A stretch of 64,000 nt of DNA from Thermosipho sp. (in: thermotogales) (lineage in GTDB: Bacteria; Thermotogota; Thermotogae; Thermotogales; Fervidobacteriaceae): positions 62,001-126,000 of the forward strand of contig JASKLO010000001.1 of assembly GCA_030153605.1 (NCBI GenBank). The letters run 5' to 3'. A program made the position numbers and the translations under genes. Each line of letters begins with the position of its first letter. Positions within the stretch are counted from its first letter, which is position 1. Shown here piece by piece: positions 1-8,404 of this stretch. The notes below the pieces were generated by a model. That model ran no database searches and was not told the origin of the DNA. It saw only the letters and a program-made list of their open reading frames with translations.

Positions 1-635
1 CAAGGGAAAAACTAATAAACGAAGGACCTGAAAATTTAAGTACTGAAGAGCTTATAGCAATTCTTTTGAGAACCGGAAGTAAAGGACAAGATGTTTTAAA
101 AACTTCTAAACTTTTATTGGAAACTTTTGATAATAGTCTAGTAAAAATAAGCAAAGCAACTATAAATGAACTAAATAAAATAAAGGGAATGGGAGAAGCA
201 AAAGCAACAACAATTTTTGCTGCAATGGAACTTGCCAAAAGATTCTTAAAAGAAGATAGATCTGGAAAAATGTTAAACACCCCAGAAAAAGTATATGAAT
301 ACTGTCTAGATATGAAACATCTAGATCAAGAAGTAGTTAGAGTTATTTTTTTGAATTCAAAACTATATGAAATTTCATTTAAGGATATTTCAATAGGTTT
401 AGCAGATTCAAGCTTAGCTCACCCTAGAGAAATATTTAAAGAAGCTATCAAAAATGGGGCAGTTTATATAATACTTGTTCACAATCATCCTTCAGGTGAT
501 GTATTACCAAGTAAAGATGATAAAATTCTTACACAAAAAGTAAAAGAAGCTGGACATATTATCGGTATAAAGCTTTTAGATCACATAATAATCGGAAACG
601 GTTTTTATAGTTTTAAACATAATAATCTAATTTAA
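1..635 (+). CDS. radC: RadC-family JAB/MPN domain protein (5' end outside window)
   Basis: The reading frame is open from base 3, before the first possible start codon. Its upstream residues (REKLINEGPENLSTEELIAI) match the N-terminal region of RadC proteins, so the gene begins left of the window. A helix-hairpin-helix-like stretch (around KIKGMGEAKA) comes before a C-terminal JAB/MPN metalloprotease-like domain. The hallmark HNHPSG plus downstream Asp (bases 480-521) supplies the predicted metal ligands. RadC was once linked to DNA repair, but the role of the family is unsettled. It may run into the following barrel gene, which has its own strong ribosome site. Confidence 0.92.
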   Translation, partial: REKLINEGPENLSTEELIAILLRTGSKGQDVLKTSKLLLETFDNSLVKISKATINELNKIKGMGEAKATTIFAAMELAKRFLKEDRSGKMLNTPEKVYEYCLDMKHLDQEVVRVIFLNSKLYEISFKDISIGLADSSLAHPREIFKEAIKNGAVYIILVHNHPSGDVLPSKDDKILTQKVKEAGHIIGIKLLDHIIIGNGFYSFKHNNLI

Positions 636-655
636 AATAATTAAAAAATTTATTT

Positions 656-694
656 GGAGGTGAAGTCTTTGCTTAAAACCTAGGAGGTGAAAAT
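656..694 (+). promoter_or_regulatory. Tandem ribosome-binding sites with a possible 4-codon leader ORF
   Basis: A strong SD (GGAGGTGA, 656-663) sits five bases before TTG CTT AAA ACC TAG (669-683). The TAG overlaps a second strong SD (GGAGGTGA, 683-690), which serves the ATG at 695. The first SD therefore has no obvious gene except this tiny frame. It could be a translated mini-leader that feeds ribosomes to the next gene, or a duplicated SD by chance. Confidence 0.35.
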
Positions 695-2149
695 ATGAAA
701 AAAATTGTTATTTTTATGCTATTCTTTTTCTCTGTCTTAACATTTTCAGAATTTATCTATAACTCTTATGTTTCACCTATACCCATAGAATGGCTTTCTA
801 CTGAACAAAACGATATATATAAAATCAACTTAAATTTTACACCTTGGGTTGCATATGGAAATTGGAATTCAACTTTCGTTACTAACAACCCATGGGGATG
901 GGGAAATCCTACAAATCCTGCCGAAAATGTTTTTTATTTATTTAATAAAATTCCTCCTCTAATGAATCTTTCTTTTGAATTTTCTAAAAATGGTTTTACT
1001 ATTTTTTCAGATGTAAAAATTCAAAAAGAACCCATCACTAGAACAAAGGATTTTGAAAACAACCTTATCATCCAGGGGTTTAATTTTGACACTTTTTCAT
1101 TTGATATGAACTTCCCTGAAATGTTTTACATTTATTATGCTAACCAGACTTCATTTATTTCAATTGGAAGATATCCTTTGAAATGGGGTGCATCAAAATA
1201 TCCAATTACAATTTCAGATACTACTTTCCAAGATAATTTAACTTTTTCTACCAAAATTGACAATTTCCGATATACCTATCATTTTATTTCTTCATTTCCT
1301 TTGCTTTCAGCCGAAGAACAGAATATACAAAGCACATATTCAGACGGACATACTCCGGGAGTTATATTTGACGAACCCTATAAATCAATTATTGCACATA
1401 GATTTGACTTTTCATTTGAAAAATTTAGATTTGGTATTGGTGAATTAAATGTTGTTGGAGGAAAGTTTCCAGATATCGTTGATATGAATCCACTTATGTT
1501 TTTCCATAACACATACGGAGAAGGATACTCAAATGTACTCGCATCCTTAGATTTTAATTATTCAATTAATGAAAATATTTCAATATACGGTGAATTTTCA
1601 ATGGACGATTTTGAAGTACCATGGACTGAGGGGGGTTCAAATTATAAACCAGGCGCAAATGGATATAACCTCGGAGGAAATTTTAAATTTGATAAATTGT
1701 CTTTCTGGATTGAATATGATCATACAAGTGAATGGATGTACATTACGAATTATCTTCCATATTTAAGAATTAATGTAAGACACTTCTATTTGGACAATTT
1801 AACTTCTCCAAAAAGAGCCCTTATGGATTTCCCATTAGGTTTTATTTATGGACCAGATGCTACCATGGTTTCTGCTGGTTTTAACTATTCTACAAATGAT
1901 TTTAATGTGGAATTTGAATATAATCTACTTTTCAAGGGAACTGTTATTGATAACGGAGTTCAGAGATGGAAATGGTTCTGGGATAGTTGGTATGGAAATG
2001 TTACACCAGAAGCAACTTACGCTGTTGAAGATTCCACTGATTTAACGTATAATATTATTAACGTAAATGCCAATTTCAAAAAGTGGTTTTTTAAATTTAA
2101 AACTATAAACTTTGAAAATTTCATAATTGGAGCATACTATAAATTTTAG
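695..2149 (+). CDS. Putative outer-membrane beta-barrel protein
   Basis: This 484-residue protein has a clear N-terminal signal peptide (MKKIVIFMLFFFSVLTFSEF). The body is rich in aromatic and Asn/Ser residues in alternating patterns, as in beta-barrel strands. It ends in Tyr-Lys-Phe; a C-terminal Phe is a known recognition mark for outer-membrane barrel assembly. I see no catalytic motif and cannot name a family. The ATG has a strong SD (GGAGGTGA). The gene lies directly before a glycosyltransferase cluster with an 11-bp gap, so co-transcription and a role in the cell envelope are likely. Porin-like or toga structural functions are both possible. Confidence 0.7.
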   Translation: MKKIVIFMLFFFSVLTFSEFIYNSYVSPIPIEWLSTEQNDIYKINLNFTPWVAYGNWNSTFVTNNPWGWGNPTNPAENVFYLFNKIPPLMNLSFEFSKNGFTIFSDVKIQKEPITRTKDFENNLIIQGFNFDTFSFDMNFPEMFYIYYANQTSFISIGRYPLKWGASKYPITISDTTFQDNLTFSTKIDNFRYTYHFISSFPLLSAEEQNIQSTYSDGHTPGVIFDEPYKSIIAHRFDFSFEKFRFGIGELNVVGGKFPDIVDMNPLMFFHNTYGEGYSNVLASLDFNYSINENISIYGEFSMDDFEVPWTEGGSNYKPGANGYNLGGNFKFDKLSFWIEYDHTSEWMYITNYLPYLRINVRHFYLDNLTSPKRALMDFPLGFIYGPDATMVSAGFNYSTNDFNVEFEYNLLFKGTVIDNGVQRWKWFWDSWYGNVTPEATYAVEDSTDLTYNIINVNANFKKWFFKFKTINFENFIIGAYYKF

Positions 2150-2160
2150 AGGAGGCAATT

Positions 2161-3306
2161 ATGTATTATTCTACAGGTTTATTTTACATTATATTTATCA
2201 TGTTATCGTTTATAATTGTCCTTATTGGAAAATATAAAAACGAAAAAAGGACAAATTATTTGCATGAAAATAGAGACCCAGATTATAGCCCTTTAGTTTC
2301 TGTAATAATTCCCACATGGAATGAAGAAAATGTAATAGAAAATACAATAAGAACAGTTGAAAATAGTAGCTACAAAAATATAGAAGTTATAGTTATTGAT
2401 GATAATTCCACTGACAATACTTACAAAATTGCTAAAAATCTTGAAAAAGAATTTCAAAACTTAAAGGTTATATTAAAAAAAGGAAGAAGAGGAAAACCTC
2501 AATCAATTAACGAAGCTATGGAAATCGCAAATGGTGATATTATTTTAATGATTGATGCCGATGCAAGAGTTCCAGTTAATTATATTTCTTCACATATTTA
2601 TTGCTTTTCAAATAAAAAAGTAAATATGATTTTCACTAATTTTGAAGCATATAATTTTAAATTAAAACCTGTTTTTATCCTTCAAGAAATTTATTTTAAC
2701 TTTGTAAAAGCAATATTTTATTCAAACATTTTTGTAAAAATGATATTCATGGGAAATGGTATATTTTTCAGAAGAAGCTTATTAGAAAAATTGCTTCCAA
2801 TTGATCCCGAAACACTTGTTGATGACTTCAGTATGGCAACAAAACTCTCAAAAATGGGTGTGAAAGAATTTTATTCTACTTATCCTTACATAGGAATCCA
2901 ATATGTTTCAAATTTTAGAGATCTTTGGAAACAACACAAAAGATGGTACATTGGTGGTTTTAGAGAGATGTTTAAAAGAATAAAAGAAGGTCATTATTTT
3001 TATCTATTAGTTTACATTATCATTGGAATAATAATTTTTTCTCCGATTTATACATTAGTTTTTGACTTTATTTTTAACACAAATACTTTTGTATACTTAT
3101 TTGGTGGTTTAATTATTAGTGTCTATATTTTAATGGCAATTAGCTCTTTTGACAGTAAAAAAATGGGATTTTTTTCGCTTTTATATGCCTTTGCTTTTAC
3201 TCCATTATTAATGTTATTTCAGTTGGGTGTTTTAATCGAAAGTTATATACTTGGACCTTTGAATAAGGTTACTGAATGGTATAAAGTCAAACGTGAAAAA
3301 CTGTGA
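2161..3306 (+). CDS. Processive family-2 glycosyltransferase, membrane-bound
   Basis: This 381-residue protein has one N-terminal membrane segment (about 5-24), a GT-A domain and about three C-terminal membrane segments (about 283-365). The nucleotide-sugar site shows VIDDNS (near 78-83) and DAD (132-134). The acceptor side shows VDDF (220-223) and QHKRW (258-262). This D,D,D,QxxRW set is typical of processive synthases of the cellulose/hyaluronan/poly-GlcNAc type. The product sugar cannot be read from the sequence. It is followed by a second glycosyltransferase and a flippase-like protein, which suggests an envelope polysaccharide or glycolipid pathway. Confidence 0.88.
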   Translation: MYYSTGLFYIIFIMLSFIIVLIGKYKNEKRTNYLHENRDPDYSPLVSVIIPTWNEENVIENTIRTVENSSYKNIEVIVIDDNSTDNTYKIAKNLEKEFQNLKVILKKGRRGKPQSINEAMEIANGDIILMIDADARVPVNYISSHIYCFSNKKVNMIFTNFEAYNFKLKPVFILQEIYFNFVKAIFYSNIFVKMIFMGNGIFFRRSLLEKLLPIDPETLVDDFSMATKLSKMGVKEFYSTYPYIGIQYVSNFRDLWKQHKRWYIGGFREMFKRIKEGHYFYLLVYIIIGIIIFSPIYTLVFDFIFNTNTFVYLFGGLIISVYILMAISSFDSKKMGFFSLLYAFAFTPLLMLFQLGVLIESYILGPLNKVTEWYKVKREKL

Positions 3307-3316
3307 GGGAGTAGTC

Positions 3317-4075
3317 ATGAATAAAAAACCTCTTGTTTCAATCATAGTTCCTGTTCTAAATGAAGAAAAAATTCTTGAAAGCACTTTGAAAAACATTAAA
3401 AAACAAACATATAAAAACTACGAACTTATTGTCGTAGATAATGGAAGCACAGATAAATCAGTAGAAATTGCAAAAAAATTTGCTGATAAATTATTATTTG
3501 AAGAAAAAAAGGGCTCAATAAATGCAATGGTTAAGGGTTTTGAAAATGCTGAGGGAGATATTTTGGTTACTTGCGATGCAGACAGTTTGTATCCTAAAAA
3601 TTATCTAAAAAAAATAGTTAATACATTTTGTAAAAATGAAAATATAGTTGCAATTTATGGCCCTTTTAAATTTATTGAAAATGGAAAAATTTCTAATTTT
3701 TTTGTTTGGTTAGGTTATGTAATTTCAGACTTTTTTTCAAAAATTTTCACAAAAACTTATATAGTTGGCGCAGCTAACTTTGCCATAAGAAAAGATGTTT
3801 ATAAAAAAGTTGGCGGTTATGACACAAAAAGCAATCTAGCTTCACAAGATTTTAGACTTGCAAAAAGACTTGCGAAATTTGGAAAAGTTAAATTTATCCC
3901 ATCACTTATAGTCTACACTTCTAATAGAAGGTTTAAAGAACAAGGAACAGTTTTCTCCTTGTTTCATGCATTTAGACTTTGGGCTGACGTTGCATTCAAC
4001 ATTAATAAAATCAAATATGATTCATATTATACGCACAAATATTATCAGAAAAAAGGAGCTGCTAAAGAGAAATGA
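3317..4075 (+). CDS. Family-2 glycosyltransferase
   Basis: This is a 252-residue GT-A glycosyltransferase. The N-terminal strand VSIIVPVLNE, the VVDNGSTD motif and DAD (about 87-89) are the nucleotide-sugar and metal-binding elements. A short hydrophobic patch near residues 130-150 may contact the membrane. I chose the ATG at 3317, placed after GAGGGAG, over a GTG at 3293 that overlaps the upstream gene and lacks an SD. Its stop overlaps the ATG of the next gene (ATGA), so the two are probably translationally coupled. Donor and acceptor are unknown. Confidence 0.87.
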   Translation: MNKKPLVSIIVPVLNEEKILESTLKNIKKQTYKNYELIVVDNGSTDKSVEIAKKFADKLLFEEKKGSINAMVKGFENAEGDILVTCDADSLYPKNYLKKIVNTFCKNENIVAIYGPFKFIENGKISNFFVWLGYVISDFFSKIFTKTYIVGAANFAIRKDVYKKVGGYDTKSNLASQDFRLAKRLAKFGKVKFIPSLIVYTSNRRFKEQGTVFSLFHAFRLWADVAFNINKIKYDSYYTHKYYQKKGAAKEK

Positions 4076-5079
4076 ATAAAAAGATATACGTAGGTATAAT
4101 TTTATCTGTTATAATTTCAGGTTTAGTTCTATTTGCTTACAGTGCAACGCTTAATAAAAACATTATTTTACATATATTAAAATCAATCTCTTTGTCTCAT
4201 TTTATTTTTGCAATTATTTTAACTATCTTTTCGTTTGTTTTTGATGGCATTAAGCATTATATTGTTTTTAGAAACCTTGGGCAGAAAATAACTCTCACTT
4301 CTGCTATTAATTCTTGTTTTATTACTGCATATTTTTCTGCAGTAACTCCTTTCTCAGTTGGTGGGCAACCGTTTCAAATACTTTATTTGAATAAAAAAGG
4401 TGTTAAATCATCTTACGCTACCCAGGTTGTATTCTTAAGGTTATTTGAAATGATATTTCTTATGTTTTTAATTGACCTCACTTATATCTTTGTCTTTTCA
4501 AAAAATGTTTTTGGTATTTCAAAAAACCTCATTTTTTTAGGTTTAATTTTGACTTTTTTAAGTTCTTTAACAATAATATTAAGTATAATATTTCCAAAAT
4601 TTATTTCAAAAATTGTACTTTTAATTTCTAAAATACCATTAATAAAGAAATTTATTAAAGCTGAAAAAATAGAAAACTGGTTTCATGAACTTGATGAAGT
4701 AATTAAAAAAATATTTAGAGAACACAAAATTTTATTATTTCTAGATATCATCATGATGTTCTTTTTATTAATGTTTCAGAGTTATGTTTTCTTTTATGCT
4801 CTAAATGTTTTTACTCCTTTAAAAGCAAGTTTCATTGAATTTTTTGCCACAGTTAATATAGTTAATGCTGTCGCATTTTTAGTTCCCACACCTGGTGCAA
4901 GTGGAAGTTTTGAATTAGTTTTTACAAATGCACTTACTCCATTTGCTTCTGATAAAGAGTTAATAATTAAAGGCGTTTTATTCTTTAGATTTCTATCATA
5001 TTATCTAGTTCTTGCAATTGGAACATTAATTTTATTTTTACCACTATTCAAAAAAACTGATAACTCTGTTGAAAATTAA
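4072..5079 (+). CDS. Flippase-like integral membrane protein (lysylphosphatidylglycerol synthase TM-domain family)
   Basis: This 335-residue protein has about eight membrane segments. It carries the family marks TPFSVGGQP (bases around 4350) and VPTPGASGSFE near the last third, typical of the UPF0104/PF03706 family (transmembrane part of MprF and AglD-like proteins). Members often flip or help assemble lipid-linked sugars. No soluble aminoacyl-transfer domain is present, so it is not a full MprF. It overlaps the preceding glycosyltransferase by 4 bp and ends the cluster before a bidirectional terminator. A role in moving a glycolipid made by the two upstream enzymes is inferred. Confidence 0.82.
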   Translation: MNKKIYVGIILSVIISGLVLFAYSATLNKNIILHILKSISLSHFIFAIILTIFSFVFDGIKHYIVFRNLGQKITLTSAINSCFITAYFSAVTPFSVGGQPFQILYLNKKGVKSSYATQVVFLRLFEMIFLMFLIDLTYIFVFSKNVFGISKNLIFLGLILTFLSSLTIILSIIFPKFISKIVLLISKIPLIKKFIKAEKIENWFHELDEVIKKIFREHKILLFLDIIMMFFLLMFQSYVFFYALNVFTPLKASFIEFFATVNIVNAVAFLVPTPGASGSFELVFTNALTPFASDKELIIKGVLFFRFLSYYLVLAIGTLILFLPLFKKTDNSVEN

Positions 5080-5110
5080 TTACTAAAGCTTTCATAAAAA
5101 TAATCAAAAA

Positions 5111-5132
5111 AACTGGCCATCGAAGGCCAGTT
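5111..5132. terminator. Bidirectional terminator between convergent operons
   Basis: An 8-bp perfect stem (AACTGGCC / GGCCAGTT) has a 6-base loop. A-rich sequence lies on its left and T/A-rich sequence on its right. It sits between the stops of the (+) flippase-like gene and the (-) RND gene and can serve both strands. Confidence 0.85.
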
Positions 5133-5154
5133 TAATTTAAAAATAAATTATTAT

Positions 5155-7479
5155 TCATACATGTTTTTCTTTTGCAATTGAATTTAAGTAAATAAATATG
5201 CTCACAAACCATGTTATAACTAGTCCAATCGATACTAATATACCGAATTCTTTAAGAAGTTCACCTTGAGCTACCATAAAACTACCAAATGCCATGATAG
5301 TTGTTAAAACTGATACTGTTACCGCCTTTTCTGTTTTTACAATACTTTCTTTTCCGTATTTAACACTGTGAGACAAATGAACCATGCTATCGACACCCAT
5401 ACCTAAAAAGATTGGAATTATTAAAAGATTCAAGAACGTAAGATCTATACCAAACGCTATATATCCCGTACCAATTGTAGAAAGAATAGCCAAAATAACT
5501 AAAAATAATATTTTCAAAGCTTTAAAAATATTTTTTTGATCAATTACTAAAATAATTAAGATTGAAGCAAATACAAAATACACTGCTTTACTTACAGAAG
5601 CAACTAAATAATTCATTACTTTATAAAACAAAGCAGGATAACCAAATACTGGATAATTTTTTAATACATTACCATAAATAATTTTTAAATTATTGTTTTT
5701 CCAAAGATTAATGCTTTCTTTAGCATAAATCAAATAGTACCTTTCCCCCTGTAAATCAGTAAAAAATAGTGAAGGTATATCCTTTTCTAAATTAGATAAA
5801 ACATCATCAAAAGTCTTTGTGTTTCTTAGCATTTTCAAAGTTTCAATCAAACTATCATAAAGACTATATTTTTGAAAAATTACGACTAATAAAGGCTCAT
5901 TAACCACATTAAAAATTTCCTTGTAAAATGTTGACTCAATCTCAGAAATTTTCTCTGGATTTTCAACAAAATTTAAAATTGAAAAAGTCTTTGAAAAATA
6001 TTTTGAATTTTCTAAGTATTCTTTTGCTTTTTTTAATTCATCAAAACTTTTTGCCCCTACAACTACTTGTCCTATTCCAAATTCTCCAAACTTTTCATTA
6101 GCCAAATTTAAAGCAACAATAGCTTCCGAAGTTTCAGGAACAAGACCAGGTGGTGTATAAGAGAAATTTTTAATAGCTAAATACGTGAAAGCACTTGAAA
6201 TAATTAAAACTATCCAAACAGTTATAGTCAAAGGTCTAAATTTTCTCAATATTTCTATAAAACGTGAAAAATATTCTTTTTTAGGGATTGAAATTCTATT
6301 TAAAAAGATATAATAAAAGGCAGGGATAAGAAAATTCATTACTAAATAAAAAATCATAACGCCAACTGCCGAAGAAATACCCATTTGCTTTAGTGGCAAA
6401 GAAGGACTCAAAGCTAGTGCTAACAACGCCAAAGCTGTTGTAATCGCAGATACTAACGATGGAACAAAATTTTCTTTTATAGCTTCTACAATACTTTCTC
6501 GCCTTTTGCCATATAAACGAATATTTTCATGAATTTTAGCTGTTATATGAATCCCATAATCAATTCCAAGTCCTAATAGCATAGCATTGACAAAAGAAGT
6601 TATAATATTTATTTCTTTAAAAGCCATGACTATAATTCCTAAACTTATTCCCATGCTCAGCAACATAGAGTAAAATAGGAAAAACATAGCAGACGTACTA
6701 CCGTAAGAAAGTAAAAGAATAAGAGAAATACCAATCAATGATATTATGGTTGTTGTCTGAAAATCTTTTTCTACTTGTTGATTTCCTATATAATTATTCA
6801 TTGCAGTACCGCTGAATAATATTTCTACATTCCATTTTTGTGAAATTTGTTCTGAAACTTTTTTAAGATTAGGTATAGCTTCATTAACAAAATCAACATC
6901 AGTAACTGGTTTAGCCATAGAAAAATTCATTAACAATACTTCCCCATCTTTGGAAAAAAGATAGTATTTTTTTATACCACTTCTTGAAAAGAAATCATCT
7001 GCATAATTAGAAACCAAACTTATTGTAACACCTAAATTTCTCCAAAATCTAAAATCTATAACTGATCTAGGTTCAACATTTATAACTGCATTATAATATC
7101 CAAGAATATTATTTAAACTACTTTCGTCGACAGAATAAATTCCATATTTAATCAATGCCTCAGGATTGTCAAATGGTTCCGCTTCAGAAACATATGGAGT
7201 TTCTTCAAAAGCATTTTTCAATTCCGCAGCAAATTCAGGAATATTTTGTAAGTCGTTTACTTTTACTACAACTAATAATGTGTTAGAAACAACCTTTTCT
7301 TCTGTAAATTTTATTAAATTGTCAAATTCAGGAATACCTTTAGGAGCAAGATCAGTTAATTCAGCATTAACCTTCATATTTAAAAAACTATATATTCCAA
7401 AAACTATACCCAAAATTGTAAGAATTAAAATTAAATATCTTGAATATTTTAAAATAATCTTAGCTACAAGATTTTCCAA
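5155..7479 (-). CDS. RND-superfamily exporter (MMPL/SSD type)
   Basis: This 774-residue protein has the two-fold RND layout: an N-terminal membrane helix, a large extracytoplasmic loop (about 35-240), a block of about five helices, then the same pattern again. The proton-relay-like motif GxGxD occurs in both halves (GLGIDYGI at about 303-310 and GMGVDSMVH near the C-terminus). The size fits the shorter MMPL/hopanoid-exporter-like group and not the ~1000-residue AcrB pumps. The substrate is unknown. It starts with TTG and overlaps the preceding gene by 16 bp, so translation is probably coupled. It is the last gene of the long minus-strand run. Confidence 0.88.
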   Translation of the reverse strand: MENLVAKIILKYSRYLILILTILGIVFGIYSFLNMKVNAELTDLAPKGIPEFDNLIKFTEEKVVSNTLLVVVKVNDLQNIPEFAAELKNAFEETPYVSEAEPFDNPEALIKYGIYSVDESSLNNILGYYNAVINVEPRSVIDFRFWRNLGVTISLVSNYADDFFSRSGIKKYYLFSKDGEVLLMNFSMAKPVTDVDFVNEAIPNLKKVSEQISQKWNVEILFSGTAMNNYIGNQQVEKDFQTTTIISLIGISLILLLSYGSTSAMFFLFYSMLLSMGISLGIIVMAFKEINIITSFVNAMLLGLGIDYGIHITAKIHENIRLYGKRRESIVEAIKENFVPSLVSAITTALALLALALSPSLPLKQMGISSAVGVMIFYLVMNFLIPAFYYIFLNRISIPKKEYFSRFIEILRKFRPLTITVWIVLIISSAFTYLAIKNFSYTPPGLVPETSEAIVALNLANEKFGEFGIGQVVVGAKSFDELKKAKEYLENSKYFSKTFSILNFVENPEKISEIESTFYKEIFNVVNEPLLVVIFQKYSLYDSLIETLKMLRNTKTFDDVLSNLEKDIPSLFFTDLQGERYYLIYAKESINLWKNNNLKIIYGNVLKNYPVFGYPALFYKVMNYLVASVSKAVYFVFASILIILVIDQKNIFKALKILFLVILAILSTIGTGYIAFGIDLTFLNLLIIPIFLGMGVDSMVHLSHSVKYGKESIVKTEKAVTVSVLTTIMAFGSFMVAQGELLKEFGILVSIGLVITWFVSIFIYLNSIAKEKHV

Positions 7480-7880
7480 TTCATTGACACCCCCATAATA
7501 AAAATGGCAAACCCCAATGTTCTGAATGTTATTATTAATTTCCGTTCTTCAAAATTTGATTTATAAAAATTAGAAATTAAAAAGAAAATTAGAAAAGCAT
7601 ATACTCTGCTTATATTAATATGAAATAAAACGCTTAAATTGAAGAAAACATACACAGTTATAGGGACAAAAGCATATACCCATAACCTATAAATTTCATC
7701 AAACAAAAAATATTTTCCTTTTAATGATGATATCAAACTCAAAACTAAAAAATATATGAAAAAATAGCTAATTTGAAATCTTCCCATTGTAAAAAGATTC
7801 ACATTTAAAATTCTAGAACTCCACGTATAGACAAGAAAAGAAAAAGCAGAAATAAAAATTTTTAGATCGTACTTTTTCAT
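7464..7880 (-). CDS. Small integral membrane protein, unknown function
   Basis: This 138-residue protein has about four predicted membrane segments and no motif I recognise. The ATG overlaps the upstream stop (ATGA) and its own 3' end overlaps the RND gene, so it is tightly embedded between them. That arrangement suggests co-translation with the upstream one-pass protein and the exporter. The layout (four short helices with few loops) is reminiscent of MreD-like or rod-shape accessory proteins, but nothing in the sequence proves this. Confidence 0.65.
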   Translation of the reverse strand: MKKYDLKIFISAFSFLVYTWSSRILNVNLFTMGRFQISYFFIYFLVLSLISSLKGKYFLFDEIYRLWVYAFVPITVYVFFNLSVLFHINISRVYAFLIFFLISNFYKSNFEERKLIITFRTLGFAIFIMGVSMNWKIL

Positions 7881-8404
7881 TTTATAACAACCCCATATCT
7901 CTTTAAAATTAGCATTTTTATTTTATCATTATAAATATCTTTAGAAAGCTCGACTGTCTTTCCTGATAAAACCTTTAATAGTGCTTTTCCAAAATCATCT
8001 TCACCGTTTTCTACAAAAGAAACGTGAGGTATATAATAAAATATATTATTTTCAAAAACAAGATAATATTCCTGTTTTTTACCCCACCAGTAATTTTCAT
8101 ATATTTCTTTTAAATAGTAATTAGCTTTTGTTATATCAAAATAGTATTTAACTTCAAAAAATTTTTCAACACTATCAAGAAGGAAAGGAGATTCACCATA
8201 TATTTTAGTTTCAGATAATACTTTTTGTAAGATCCACTTGTTCTTAATATTATGAATACCGGTATAAAATGGATTTTTAAAAATAAAAAGAGGGGGAGAT
8301 TGAATTTCTTCAATCTCCTGTTTACCTTGGGTAATTATAAAAAACATACTTAACATCACAAAACTAATAACTATTAAAATAAAACTTAAGAAAAGTAATC
8401 TCAT
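7877..8404 (-). CDS. Single-pass membrane protein, unknown function
   Basis: This 175-residue protein has one strong N-terminal membrane segment (about residues 3-25). The rest is a soluble domain rich in aromatic and charged residues, presumably outside the cytoplasm. No known motif is visible. Its ATG overlaps the stop of the protease gene upstream (ATGA), and its own stop overlaps the next membrane gene in the same way. The position between a periplasmic processing protease and an exporter hints at a role in the envelope. Confidence 0.65.
   Translation of the reverse strand: MRLLFLSFILIVISFVMLSMFFIITQGKQEIEEIQSPPLFIFKNPFYTGIHNIKNKWILQKVLSETKIYGESPFLLDSVEKFFEVKYYFDITKANYYLKEIYENYWWGKKQEYYLVFENNIFYYIPHVSFVENGEDDFGKALLKVLSGKTVELSKDIYNDKIKMLILKRYGVVIK

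Noticed and set aside
4072-5079. Flippase-like protein considered as MprF (lysyl-phosphatidylglycerol synthase)
   Set aside because: Only the membrane domain is present; the soluble aminoacyl-transfer domain is missing.
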